Shown: in pieces, positions 1 to 10,144 of the stretch | How positions within the stretch are numbered: position 1 is the first letter of the stretch | How the letters are laid out: the number at the start of each line of letters is the position of its first letter | Source: Rhabdophis nuchalis | Lineage: Eukaryota > Chordata > Lepidosauria > Squamata > Natricidae | Length of the DNA: 64,000 nucleotides | Assembly: GCA_039707465.1 (NCBI GenBank) | Contig: CM077658.1 | Span: 11,448,574 to 11,512,573 of the forward strand | Direction: 5' to 3' | Notes under the pieces: model-generated | The model's input: the letters and a program-made list of their open reading frames with translations, nothing else | Databases searched by the model: none | Told to the model about the DNA's origin: nothing | Program-made: the position numbers and the translations under genes

Positions 1-76
1 TTGTCTCTTGGAAAACACCTTTGGGACAACTATGGCCTGGAGGACTGAGCATCTCCGTAGACATTAAGTTACGCTT
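1..76 (+). mobile_element. Penelope-like element 3' tail (partial)
   Basis: The opening bases (CACCTTTGGGACAACTATGG, then a CCTGGAGGACTGAGCATCTCC-like stretch) match the distal part of a tail also seen at 40.32-40.47 kb and 13.49-13.53 kb. There it follows a GAAGCTTCTTGGATGAGAAG block. That block resembles 3' regions of vertebrate Penelope-like retroelements as I know them. The element is cut by the window edge and has no coding sequence here. The family name is from memory; the repeat relationship is seen directly. Confidence 0.5.
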
Positions 77-220
77 AGAACATTTATGATGGTTTGATTC
101 CAAATGAGTCCTACCACTCACGAGGCCTGGACATCTCAGCATGGACTTCATTATTGAGAAACATGTTGGGGGAAGTGTAATACACATAAAATCTCACAAC
201 TGTTCAACCTCATCTATAAA

Positions 221-605
221 CAAAGAATAACAGAGTTGAAAGGGACATCGGCAGTCTTCTAAACCAACACGCTCTTCAAGCAGGAAATCTTATACTATTC
301 CAGACAAATGACTGCCCAATATCTTCTTAAAAACCTCCCCTGATGAAGCACTCATATCTTCTGGAGGCAAGTTGTTCTCCTGGTTAATTGTTCTCGCTAT
401 TAGGAAATTTCTTCTTAGTACTAGGTTGGTTCTCTCCTTGATTACCTTCCATCTATTGTTTCTTGCTCTGTCCTCAGGTACTCTAAAGAATAGGTTGACT
501 TTATTCAAGATACAAACCTTTATCTTACTTCTACTGGTAATCCTCATTTTACCATCACCATTGGGGCTAGAATTTCCACTGTTAAACAAGGTGTCATTAA
601 ATAAA
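221..605 (-). mobile_element. CR1 (L3-type) LINE 3' end, old copy
   Basis: The minus-strand reading frame at 290-589 carries the CR1 ORF2 C-terminus signature (RVPEDRARNNRWKVIKE, then RRNFLIARTINQENNLPPE, then EVFKKILGSHLSGIV). The left edge carries the typical end 'aacagagttgaaagggac'. The copy is 5'-truncated and diverged from the younger copies near 61 and 63.8 kb. It lacks endonuclease and reverse transcriptase core domains, so it is a dead remnant. Confidence 0.8.
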
Positions 606-669
606 TTTAGCCTCCCTCATTGATTCTGCTTTCCAGAGGACCTTGGGATCCTAGGACTCAGCAATTATC

Positions 670-810
670 ATAAATACAGGAAGGAAGCTGAGTGGCAAAT
701 TCTGAACATGTGACTATGAGAATGCTATCAGGGTTGCAAGACACTTTCACTGCTGAAACTTTGAAAGGTCAATAAACAAATGGTTGTGAGTTGAGAACTA
801 CCTATAATCA
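670..810 (+). repeat. Diverged interspersed repeat ending in 'gttgagaactacct'
   Basis: The end AATGGTTGTGAGTTGAGAAC followed by TACCTATA resembles the ends of the repeats at about 17.33-17.62 kb (GTAAATTGAAGACTACCTG) and 60.25-60.43 kb (GTAAATTGATGACTAG). The three appear to be old copies of one squamate repeat whose end reads like 'gttgtaagtcgaggactacctgta'. I do not know its class for certain; a DNA transposon is likely. Confidence 0.45.
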
Positions 811-1925
811 ACATAAATCAGTAGAATTATTCAGACAAGTTAACATGTGTAGCTTCCAGTGTGATGTGCTTCTTATGGACCTTTGTTGCCCATACTCATA
901 TCTCCTCCTTTTCAATATTGACAACAATCTGTGGATTAAAAAAAAATCTGCAGGAACACTGCATATACTCTAAATACATATCCATACACAAAACGTACAT
1001 TGTGTGTTTGTGTGTGTGTGTGTGTGTGTGTATGCAGATCTCTCAACTACATTCCAAAATGCTAATCAATGTAGAGAAATGGCCTAGGAAATGGGAAAAC
1101 ATTACATTATTACATTCTGCTATGTACAGAAAGGGTCAATATTGAATTTTTCAAACAGTCAGAGCATCTAATCTTCCCTTTTTGCATGGCTAAGAATCAC
1201 TGCCGCACTTCGCTTCTGCCTCATGGTGCGAAGGGGATCATTGGAGCATCTCAGTCACGTGTTAGGAATCATTTGTAGCTGGCCAACTAACGTAGGTGGT
1301 CAATAACGGAGCTGCATGTGGTATCTTCATAGCAAAGAATCTATATCTTCTTCAATAACAAGGAATCTTCCACATGACTGGGATTTCTGCTTTATTAATG
1401 ATTCAGATTTCAGCTGCATTGAGCCAAATCGTAATGGAATCCTGCTTTTGATTCTGCAGCATATCAAACCAACAAGGTCAAATGTTTCTCTTTGACTTCA
1501 TCTCCAGCTGAGGCCAGAAAAAAAGGTAGCCTTCAATAGCCTTCTTTACTATATTCACCTACACATCCCGAGTGGTTGCCCTGGGCAGCCCAAAACCCAT
1601 CTGTGACTTTGACGATGACCAATTGCCTGAAAAGAATGTACTGGCTGATTATTTTCCATGTCCTTTGCTATATTTCAAGTGTGTCCTTCAAATACTTAAT
1701 TACAGTTTTAGCAAGTCCTTGACCACTACAAAAGCAAGGTATTATAAAATGCCTTTGAAGGAGGACTTTGCCTTTGAAAGCTAATCAAACCTGCAGTGTG
1801 CAGTTACTAAAAGATCATGGTTCCATAAACAAACTTCACTGACTATGTGGAGGGAGGAGGAGGAGAAGGAAGGTTTGCAAAGTTATTCTATAATTCCCAT
1901 ACAAATGCACAACTTTCCCACAAAA
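811..1925. other. No recognised gene; single-copy-like DNA with a (TG)n run
   Basis: A (TG)n dinucleotide run occupies about 1001-1032. The rest is AT-rich and shows no coherent coding frame or recognisable repeat. The short open frames here have no family resemblance. Confidence 0.5.
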
Positions 1926-2007
1926 ATAGGTAAAGGTAAAGGTTCCCCTCACACATATGTGCTAGTCGTTCCTGGCTTTAGGGGGTGGTGCTCATCTCCA
2001 TTTCATA

Positions 2008-2182
2008 CAGGGGTGGGTTTCAAATTTTTTAGAACCTACTCTGTAGGTGTGGCCTATTTTGTGGGCGTGGCTTGGCAGTCATGTGACAGGTGGGAGTGGC
2101 CACCTTTTAAAATGTGGTGAAACTCATTTAACAACGCTCTTGCTTAGCAACCAAAATTTCGGACTCAATTGTGATGATAAAT

Positions 2183-2243
<61 letters not shown>

Positions 2244-2416
2244 TTTCCTTTCTTCCTTCCTTTTTTCCTTCCTTTCCTTTCCTTCCCGTTGGGTCACTGG
2301 CAGCGGTGGGCCAGATTTACTTCCAGGTACGCCGGTGGAACCCCCTCTCACCGGTTCTCTAAATTTCACCAACCGGTTCTCGCGAGTAGGTGCGAACCTG
2401 CAGAAACCCACCCCTG
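2008..2416. mobile_element. hAT-type non-autonomous element with 8-bp TSD
   Basis: The ends are CAGGGGTGGGTTTC and GAAACCCACCCCTG, an exact 14-bp terminal inverted repeat. They are flanked by perfect ATTTCATA duplications at 2000-2007 and 2417-2424. The element interrupts SINE family A, so it is younger than that SINE. Internally it holds 'gtgggcgtggc' motifs typical of this MITE group and an expanded (TTTC)n tract. There is no transposase; it would have been mobilised in trans by a hAT transposase. Confidence 0.9.
2184..2290. repeat. (TTTC)n microsatellite inside the hAT element
   Basis: An almost pure TTTC tetranucleotide run degenerates rightwards into TTCC-rich sequence. It lies wholly inside the hAT element. 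The poly-Ser/Phe/Leu and poly-Lys/Glu open frames across it are artefacts. Confidence 0.95.
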
Positions 2417-2696
2417 ATTTCATAGCTGAAGAACCAGCGCTGTCCGAAGACATCTCCATGGTCATGTGGCCAGCATGACTAAATGCCAAAGGGCCATGGA
2501 AAGTTGTTACCTTCCCATCAAAGTGGTCCCTATTTTACTACTTACATTCTTATGTGCTTTTGAACTGCTAGGTTGGCAGAAGCTGGGACAAGTAATGGGA
2601 GCTCACTCCATTATGCAGCGCTAGGGATTTGAACTGCTGAACTGCCGACCTTTCAACAAAGCTCAGCATCTTAGCCAGTGAGCCACCCCATCCCAT

Positions 2697-3351
2697 TTAA
2701 AGACATTAAAGGGAGAAAAATAAGAAAGGCTAATTTGCTAAATAGATTCACCAATCACACCACCACAAAGGAAAAACTTAGTTTTTCCATTGAAAGTTGC
2801 AATATATCCAAGAATAAAAAGGTAATGCTTGTTACTGTCATGGTTTGTTTTTCTGTCTCTCCTGCTCAGTGTTAGCAACTGATAAAACAGTTTTTGAAGT
2901 CACTGTCACATAGAACCACATGAATGTAGTTTAATGCATCCTAGGAAGGTAAACCAGAATTAACTAGGCATCTTAAGAATGGCAGCAATAGCAAGGGGAA
3001 AAGCTATTTGCAGAAGAGTGATCCTAAAACGAATCAAACAAAGAGACATTTAGCTTTGTATAAAAATGTTAAAAAATAATATGGGGTTTCTTAAATCTTA
3101 GGCTGCAAAGGTCTCTGGAACCAAAAGATACACAATTTCCCCCCATTAAAATCAGAGGAAGGATTTTAAGATGTGTAAAGACAAACTGAATGTGTGACAT
3201 CTCCTTCCAGCATCTGTGCCAGCTTCATGTTACTTTTTCAGAAGCCTGGGAATGTGGATTTAAAGAAAGATGGAAGAAATATATATGAAGTTGTGCAGGG
3301 AACACACTGGGAAGAGGCTGGGGACCTTCTAGTTACTAAAACCAGCACAGT
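2697..3351. other. No recognised gene or repeat
   Basis: AT-rich sequence with no reading frame of recognisable family and no repeat boundary that I can see. Confidence 0.4.
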
Positions 3352-3359
3352 GTCTAGAG

Positions 3360-3733
3360 CAGTGATGGCGAACCTATGGCACGGGTGCCACAGGTGGCAC
3401 GCGGAGCCATTTCTTAGGGCACGCGAGGCATTGCCCTGTCAGCACTAGTGCACATGTGTGCGCTGGCCAGCTGATTTAGGCCTTCTTTTGAGGTCGTTTT
3501 TTGCACTCTGGAGGCTTCAGGGAAGCTCCTGAAGGCTCTGGAGGTAGGGAGGGGAGGCTGTTTTCACCCTCCCCAGGCTTCTAGAAAGTCTCCGGAACCT
3601 GGGGAGGCTGAAAAAAGCGTGCCGAAGCAGGGGGTCGCGCACATAGCATTATGGGTGTGGCACGCCCACACATGACCCCCGCTGAACTCCCCTCGCTTTT
3701 GGCACGCGAGCCAAAAAAGGTTAGCCATCACTG
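3360..3733. mobile_element. hAT-type non-autonomous element (CAGTGATGGCGAACC ends)
   Basis: The left end CAGTGATGGCGAACC pairs with the right end GGTTAGCCATCACTG as inverted repeats with one mismatch. Flanks GTCTAGAG (3352-3359) and GACTAGAG (3734-3741) agree at 7 of 8 bases, a hAT-like TSD. The interior is GC-richer than the surroundings (GGCACGCGAGCC-type motifs) and has no transposase reading frame. It is a different subfamily from the 'CAGAGGTGG' elements of this window. Confidence 0.85.
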
Positions 3734-4222
3734 GACTAGAGAAATAAATATCACACTCGACTGGCTTTAAATTCTCAAGTTTCCAATTGAACTTAAATTT
3801 GAATCCATGAATTCAGGGGTAAACTAATTGGGCCTCATAGCATTTCTCAAGGGCACTAATGCACAATGCTATCCTATACTTCCTTCATCCAAACCCTTAT
3901 TTCCCACACTATGTTTGATGTGATTCTGGGAGAAGCAGTGTTGTCCAATCACCTGCTGCATTGCACATCACTGTGGGTGAAATTCTCAACTTGGTTTCTG
4001 GCATGAATATGCTCTCCAGTTCAGTGATTAAAACAACAACAACAACCATAGAGCAATGCAAATTTGTTTGTTTGTTTGTTTATATGCTCATTGCTCTAAG
4101 GATGAGTGGTAGACTCTCCTCTTCTTTATCTGGTGAAATTGATAATAGATTTTACACTTGCATCCTTCCCATTCCATGTACTCACAGGAAAAACAGTAGT
4201 AATCAAATATTTTCTCCTCCTC

Positions 4223-4312
4223 TCACTTTCTCTTTCTTCCCTCTCCTCTCTCTCTCTCTCTCTCTTCTGCCCTGCTCTCTCTCTCCCTCCCTCCCTTTCT
4301 TTTTTTCTCATC
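4223..4312. repeat. (CT)n-rich pyrimidine tract
   Basis: Mixed (TC)n and CCCT runs give a strand-biased pyrimidine tract. Open frames across it are low complexity. Confidence 0.9.
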
Positions 4313-4359
4313 CATTGTTCTATCAAATGCAAAGAAGTCAATAGAGGAGAGATCATATT

Positions 4360-4603
4360 AACAATAGCAATAGCACTTAGACTTATATACCGCTTCCCAG
4401 TGCTTTTACAGCCCTCTCTAAGCGATTTACAGAGTCAGCATATTGTCCCCAACAATCTGGGTCCTCATTTTACTGACCTCAGAAGGATGGAAGGCTGAGT
4501 CAGCCTTGAGCCGGTGAAATTCGATCTGCCAAATTACAGGCAGCCGGCAGGCAGCAGAAATAGTCTGCAGTACTGCATTCTAACCATTGCGCCATCATGC
4601 CTC
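4360..4603 (-). mobile_element. tRNA-derived SINE family B
   Basis: The right end, read on the minus strand, begins with a tRNA-like head (GGCGCAATGGTTAGAATGCA). The left end is the characteristic tail (AATAGCAATAGCACTTAGAC, then TTATATACCGC). Family B has minus-strand copies at 14.8, 36.35 and 60.44 kb and plus-strand copies at 23.80, 27.11 and 39.50 kb. The 'ggtatataagtc' tail resembles L2/CR1 3' ends, suggesting LINE-driven mobilisation. That last point is inference. Confidence 0.85.
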
Positions 4604-5037
4604 TTACCTATCAAACCAAAGTTATCCTCAAAGATATACCCACAGAATTATTAGTCCTTGCATGAATGAGAGGGGGAAAGAAGTGAGGGGCTATTTTTTT
4701 TAAGGCTACAATGAATACAATCCAGATAGAAAATTACCCCATTATCTTTACCAGGAGATTGAAATCCTAAAAGGGAGTTATTAAGCCATCTTTATTTCTA
4801 GCTAATTCATGTATGGTACTCAGGCAGTTTAAGGAGCCAGTATGAAAAAGCTACTACATTCTAATTTGGCTTGATTAATTTCTTTATTACAAATAAGAAT
4901 GAGATTACACACATAGCATGCACAGAAAATTTAATCAGAAAAAAATGTGAATAGGTTTATGTTCCAGGTTTTAAATTTTAGGCTTTACTTTCCATCTCAT
5001 CTTTCTTGAATCAGGAGACATTTGTTTGTTCTCCCAG
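4604..5037. other. No recognised gene or repeat
   Basis: AT-rich non-coding sequence between SINE family B and the TA-flanked element. Confidence 0.4.
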
Positions 5038-5039
5038 TA

Positions 5040-5270
5040 CCCCGATTCCCCAAAAATAAGACCTCCCAGATAATAAGGCCAATCAGGCTTTTGAGAGCAT
5101 GCGCTAAAATAAGCCCTCCCTGAAAATATTGCAACAACAGCAGCCATGAGTTGACCAGGCTCACTGTCTCTTGCACCTCAAAAATAAGATCTCCCGAAAA
5201 TAAGGCCAAGTGCTTATTTTGGGGATCAAAAGTAAATAAGACCCTGTCTTATTTTTGAGGAAACACAGTG
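5040..5270. mobile_element. TA-flanked miniature element ('CAAAAATAAGAC' ends)
   Basis: The ends contain CCCCAAAAATAAGACC and, inverted, GTCTTATTTTTGAGG, directly flanked by TA at 5038-5039 and 5271-5272. A related 236-bp element with the same ends is at 15748-15983, also flanked by TA. TA duplication and short inverted ends suggest a Tc1/mariner-type MITE. No transposase is present, and the class assignment is inferred. Confidence 0.65.
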
Positions 5271-5282
5271 TATCTTGGAAGG

Positions 5283-5430
5283 TACCTGATCTATGTTTAG
5301 GAATTTATTCATTGATTTTTTAAAGGCTTTTTTAACTCTAAAGAGACTCTGGGTAGCTTATAATATTTCAAATACTATTTAAAAGCACAACATAAAAACA
5401 TAACCTCCTGGACCACAAAATAGCAACAAT
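5283..5430 (-). mobile_element. Old L2/CR1-type LINE 3' tail remnant
   Basis: The stretch with ACTCTAAAGAGACTCTGGGT, then 'agcttataat' and A-rich 'ataaaaacataac' sequence, resembles degenerate 3' UTRs of the L2-type LINEs in this window (gene-strand 'gccgccctgagtc'). It is too short and diverged for a firm family call. Confidence 0.4.
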
Positions 5431-6239
5431 AAAATTAAAAAGATTCAGTAGGCCTTCAGTAAGCAACCTAAATCTAGTCTGAGAATAGGCCAGGCCTTAA
5501 AGGACTTTCGGAACACATGGAAAATAGGAACTGTGCATACCTCCAGATGCTTTCTCTTCCAGAGAAAGCACATTTCCTTGCTTGCTAACTTAATTATTCT
5601 CACCAGCTTGGGACTCACTGTTTCTTCTGAGAGTCATTCTTTACAATATACACAAATAGTTGTCATGTTGCTCCTGATTCCATTCTGCCCTTGTTCCTGC
5701 CACAGCAGATGCTTCTGTGCCTCTACCTTTGGATACCTAGAAAAGACTGCGTTGATCTGCTTATAGATATCAATGGGTTGACTGTATGGTCCAGGACATT
5801 TCCTTCTTCCCATCATTGTGCTCAGAACAATACCCTTGTGAGGGTGAGCCCTAGTGGGCTCGGCTAAGGGTGGCAATAGCATGCTATTCATTGAAAAGAT
5901 GGAAGCAGAAATTCTAATTTCTTACAATGCTTCAGAAATATAATATTGCAGGAAATGCAACTTCATTTCCAACTTGGAGCAAATGTAGGATGCTTCCTTC
6001 TATTGAATCCAAATAATTAGGCTGTATTGTTCGATGTAATTAGAAAATAATTTGCACAACCTGGATGCCTCTAGAAGTATTAGATTACAACTCCTTTCAA
6101 CCATATTGTAACTAAAGAATGTTGTAATCTAAATATCAGGCACAAATAATCAGGAACAGGAGTTGAGTTCAAAGCGCTAAGAATGTATTCTTGTCACCTA
6201 GGCACCTTTACCTACACACAAGAATCTGAACAAGTAACG
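5431..6239. other. No recognised gene; single-copy-like
   Basis: No repeat or coherent reading frame recognised. The open frames at about 5.5-5.9 kb overlap on opposite strands and have no family resemblance. Confidence 0.4.
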
Positions 6240-6247
6240 GTCCAATT

Positions 6248-6391
6248 CAGAGGTGGGCCCGGATTGGGAGAACCGCTAGTAGTGGTGGCGGGAGGCTCTG
6301 TCCACCTGCCCGGATGCTTCTGCGCATGCACAGAAGCATCCCGTAGGAGCGTGCCCGAACCGGTAGTAAAAACATTGAAAATTCACCACTG
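6248..6391. mobile_element. Short hAT-type element with perfect 8-bp TSD
   Basis: The element is 144 bp, beginning CAGAGGTGGGCC and ending ATTCACCACTG. Perfect GTCCAATT duplications lie at 6240-6247 and 6392-6399. Internal motifs GAGAACCGCTAGTAG, GCGCATGCACAGAAGC and GAACCGGTAGTA place it with the elements at 2.0, 11.8, 41.4 and 53.4 kb. It is non-coding. Confidence 0.9.
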
Positions 6392-6399
6392 GTCCAATT

Positions 6400-7925
6400 G
6401 GCAATTGGATAAAGACCAACAGAATTCATGAGTGGCTAGACTGAGTCTCTTGTGACTGCACAATGATTCCAAACTGATAACATGTTTAACCTTGCCCTCC
6501 AACTCAATCTGCCCTCCTACACTAACGTATTTGCAGGTTCCATTTGCCAAAAGCTTGATTAGAAGTACCCCAAAGAGCAAAACCTAAGAAAATATTTCTG
6601 CCAGTTATTGGATTAATTTGTTCTGGTAAGGAGTGATCCATCATAGGACTTGATATAAGAGTTTTTCATAGATTCAAACATGATAGGACCCCACATATGT
6701 GTGTCTGTGCGTGTTTCAATATATATTAATTCTTCAGGTTTTTAATGCAAAATAGTTGAAATGATGTGTAAATATTGTCATTAAGGCATTTTAAAGAATG
6801 CTGTGAGGTACTGATTTTCTTAAGGTGCAAAGATTTAATTTAGCTTTTTAAATGTGCTGACATAGAGCAATCAATGAGGATACCTGAAATTAATTTACCT
6901 TTTAATATTTTATTTAATAAACTATTGATTGAATTAGCATTTGAGTTAATGACCTTTCAAATGCACAGTTGGTTAGGTGGTCTCTGCATGTCACTGTAAT
7001 CGTTGGTTAATCAGCATTTATAGGCCACACAGACATGCCTGCATACACCAACATGCAAATAAAGCTGCATGTGTGTTGCATATTAGACCTCGGTGCTGAA
7101 GCCATTGGCTCTAAATCAATATCAATAGGACATATGCTTTGTATAGGTAATTGGTTGTATACTTAGGAGTGATAAATCATGGCCTATGTAGACTTGATCG
7201 TATATCGTAAAATATAATGTATTAAGTGGTGACTTTGTAAATCTGTTTATAGCAATAGAATTGTTGAGTTAGAAGGGCATTGCGATGATTAATGTAAGTC
7301 AGTTATTTTCAGACAATGTTGTTTCATCATAGTTTTGCCAAGAGGGTGGGTAAATAGAGGACACAAACCTGCTCCATGCCTCTTACTTATCATGATTATT
7401 CTTCGTTTTTAATGAACTGGGCTTCTAGTAGACAAAGAGTTGGCAGCGACGTCCGATGTTATGAATTGCTTATTATATCATACATGATTATTACATTTTT
7501 TTTCATACTGAAGAGTTGTAGATATAACGTAAAGAAATTATTTCAATACTTTGGGTGAAATGGTTATTCCCCACAAACACAAACACACAACATACCCACT
7601 CACACCTCAAAAGGGAAGAGCAGTATGTACTAGAAAAATCTGAACTGGAGCGGAAGATGAGGGTTTAAAATGAAAATACAACATTTTCATGGGAAAATCT
7701 CTGTGTATTTTTGTATTATATAGTAGAAGTCATTCACAAAGACCAATATTTAAATACAGAGGAAAGAACACTTACTTTCTCTGATAGAATCTGCCCCTTT
7801 CTTCTTTATCTGTGTATCTTGTATTTAGGTGTTGGTTTTTCTTCCATTTGTTCTGTCCATGGCCCTTTGAACCTTCTTGGCTATGACCACATAACTAATC
7901 AAAAATCATCTAGTTACCTTTTATA
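6400..7925. other. Long single-copy-like stretch; candidate conserved non-coding DNA
   Basis: No repeat family or coding frame is recognised over about 1.5 kb. The 6.82-7.15 kb part is homeobox-core-rich (ATTAATTTACC, GAATTAGC, GGTTAATC, CTAAATCAAT) and contains AATGACCTTTCAAATG. These are common in vertebrate developmental enhancers but occur by chance in AT-rich DNA. A (CA)-rich patch is near 7575. Confidence 0.35.
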
Positions 7926-8195
7926 ACAACAACAACAACAACAACAACAAACTTTATTGATTAGCCTTTAGTATCAAAGCATATCAAAGCACAAGGTTCA
8001 AACACATATCACCAATAAAATCCTACACCAACAATTTAAAATAAGAGTAGGGTAAAAATCTATAGTTATAGCATAAGATACAATATCATTTAATACATAA
8101 ATATGTAAAATTGCATAAAATGATATAAAATTATATTTCGGTGTCACCCTTACAATCTACCCCAATCAGTCCCATGTCTGCAGATCTCAACTGAA
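7926..8195 (-). mobile_element. 3' tail of an unassigned LINE, (TTG)n end
   Basis: A (CAA)n run at 7926-7951 followed by CTTTATTGATTAGCC reads, on the minus strand, as GGCTAATCAATAAAG plus (TTG)n: a polyadenylation-type hexamer and a simple tail. I infer that it belongs with the coding fragment at 8391-8725, from which a CR1 insertion separates it. Confidence 0.5.
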
Positions 8196-8395
8196 GCATA
8201 GAACAATTACCCTCTGGAACAGCTTGCCTCCAAAAGTTGTGAATGCCCCAACCCTGGAAGTCTTTAAGAAGATGTTAGATAGCCATTTGTCTGAAATGGT
8301 ATAAGGTTCCTGCCCACGCAGGGGGTTGGACTAGAAGACCTACAAGATCCCTTCCAACTCTGCTATTGTATTGTATTGTATTATTGTATTTTATT
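8196..8395 (+). mobile_element. CR1 (L3-type) LINE 3' end, nested
   Basis: The copy starts in the sequence for 'LWNSLPPEVV' (CTCTGGAACAGCTTGCCTCC) and runs through the standard end (GTTGGACTAGAAGACC, CCTTCCAACTCTGC) to an (ATTGT)n tail. It is strongly 5'-truncated. It lies between the tail and coding parts of another LINE on the opposite strand and introduces that frame's stop. Confidence 0.85.
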
Positions 8396-8725
8396 TAAGG
8401 ACTGTGCTGCGTTGAATGTTATTTTCAGGTTCTGGCTGCCCATAAAGTAAGTTGATATGGGGATCCCAATGAGTCTTTCGTTTGGTATATGGACCAAGGT
8501 AGCTGTCTCTCAGCCCCTTATACAAGCAACAATCAAATAGGATGTGAACCAGGCCCTCTACCTCTGCCACTCTGCAAATGCAGAGATACTCATTGTAGGG
8601 CATAGAATGGAATCTCCCATAACTGCCCATTATGTCAAGCTGTTGGAATATCACTCGCATAAATATCTCCCTAATATGTTTTGGCAGATGTAACTTCAAA
8701 TAGCTGTCTACTTGCTGAGCCATTT
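8391..8725 (-). pseudogene. C-terminal fragment of a non-LTR retrotransposon ORF
   Basis: A 110-aa minus-strand frame contains CIC-x9-H-x4-C, the spacing of zinc-knuckle-like C-termini in some LINE reverse transcriptases. Around it are LPKHIREIFMRVIFQQL and a 'DIMGSYGRFHSMPYNEY' segment. The reverse transcriptase core is absent. The stop lies in the adjacent CR1 tail, so the original C-terminus is interrupted. It differs from the L2, CR1 and BovB C-termini in this window. The clade is not established. Confidence 0.5.
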
Positions 8726-9849
8726 CAAGTTACTTACCTTACTCATTTTGTCCTTCTATATCCTTAATTCTTTGGGCAGCTCTTGGTTTTTTTTTTAGTT
8801 GTTCTCCTGTTATGCAAGAGACAGGAAGGCCACAGCTACTTACAAAATTTGTTAGATTAGTTATCTTTTATGAAAGAGTGAGCATTTGAATTTCACCTAT
8901 GGTCATAATTGTTTGAATAGAATTCCATGGTCAAATTCCAGGAATTGTAAATATTAAAAGTATTAGCAACAATGACAAAAAAAAAGGCGTGCATTAAAAC
9001 TATCCATCAAACACACAGCTAAACCAAGCAACTCAACAACAACGTATGTTTCCACTAAGCCAAGTCAGCTACTCCGATTCTAGTCATTTCTTACAGCCGT
9101 TTTCTTCCCCAGCTTCTAAACAGATTTTGTTTGGCAATAATGCAGTAGCTTTCTGAGGAGATGATGAGAATGACCCAGCAATAAGTATGTCAGTCAATAA
9201 GAAGGTTAAAGGACCAGAGGTAGTGGGGGGAAAGATAGCTAGTGATGAGAAAAAGAAACTTTTTTAAAAAAAATAATCCCTGGCTGCCATTACTGCAATA
9301 ACAAAATGTCTTGGGAAGATTACTGGCATAAGGGAAGGCTTTGGCGAGAAAGACATTTGTTGCCTCTGACAATGAAATGGGGTGAATGTACCTTTTGATG
9401 GATCCAAAAAGCCTTTAAATGAGGGATGCAGAGGTCAATTCCCATCTTTGGCAGCTTTGTTAAAGATGGGAGGTGGAAGACAAAGTAGGAGACAACTCCA
9501 GAGAGAGAATTATAGTTGCCAGATATATTTTTAAAAATGTGTTGAACCAAGAGGGTTAGCTTGCTAGTTTTTGTCTATAAGCAATTTCAGGGTGCATCAA
9601 CAGTTTTGCAGAAATGTATGTAACAGTTAATAGGGATTCAAAATGTCTTTAAGAACCCATCAGGAATTTCAAACGCTTGGTTTAAAAACCTCCTGAATAA
9701 AGGTGGGACGGGTAGACTTCTTTGCCAGAGTACAGAATAGGAATGCAACCTGGTCATCTGGATTCTGTAATTGCTCTCACCATTAGGTCAACTCAGACAA
9801 GGGTCCCAGGTGTACAGGAATGATCTTGAAAGACAGGGGAAAGAGTACC
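8726..9849. other. No recognised gene or repeat
   Basis: AT-rich non-coding sequence. Small frames on both strands around 9.2-9.5 kb have no recognisable similarity. Confidence 0.4.
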
Positions 9850-10140
9850 TACCATTGGTATCGGTAGCCATTCAGTTGTGTCCAACCATTCAACACTATA
9901 TGGGTCAGTACTCATTTTCCTCCCTCTGTCTCGCACTCTTTCAGATCATCCCAATGCCATCTTTTATAGTGTCTAGCCAGTGGATATTAGTGTGACCCCT
10001 TCTCCTTTTTCTGCTGATCATTCCTATCATGATTGACTTTTCAAGTGAGTCAGCTCTCATGACATGACCAAAGTATGACAGCCTCTGTTTTGCAATCTTG
10101 GCTTCAAGTGATAGTTTTGAGGAGGTTTGGTTTAGGACTT
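9850..10140 (-). pseudogene. RTE/R4-like LINE ORF2 C-terminal fragment
   Basis: On the minus strand the frame contains KLSLEAKIAKQRLSYFGHVM and DSLEKSIMIG followed by RRRGHTNIHWLDTIKDGIGM. This is the YFGH...DSLEKS...RRRG...WLD pattern of RTE/BovB- or R4-type C-termini. It differs from the BovB copies here (which read YFGHL, SLMLGKIEGK), so it is a separate family. L2 sequence abuts it at 10.14 kb. Confidence 0.65.
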
Positions 10141-10144
10141 GAAT

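Larger units (their letters stand above)
1926..2696 (-). mobile_element. tRNA-derived SINE family A, split by a hAT element
   Basis: SINE family A is recognised by its right-end tRNA-like head, read on the minus strand (GTGGCTCACTGGCTAAGATG as A box, GTTCAAATCCC as B box), and by its left-end tail GGTAAAGGTAAAGGTTCCCC. The body is present at 1926-2007 and resumes at 2425, with a hAT element between. Other copies lie at 29.96, 32.28, 51.19 and 61.97 kb, all with the tRNA-like head at the right. RNA polymerase III promoter boxes are inferred from sequence; activity is not shown. Confidence 0.85.

Noticed and set aside
2047..2489. Ser/Phe/Leu-rich and Lys/Glu-rich frames on opposite strands
   Set aside because: They are produced by (TTTC)n inside a hAT element.
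7561..7610. CRISPR-like or tandem array
   Set aside because: Only a short CA-rich patch, with no regular repeats and spacers; the window is eukaryotic.
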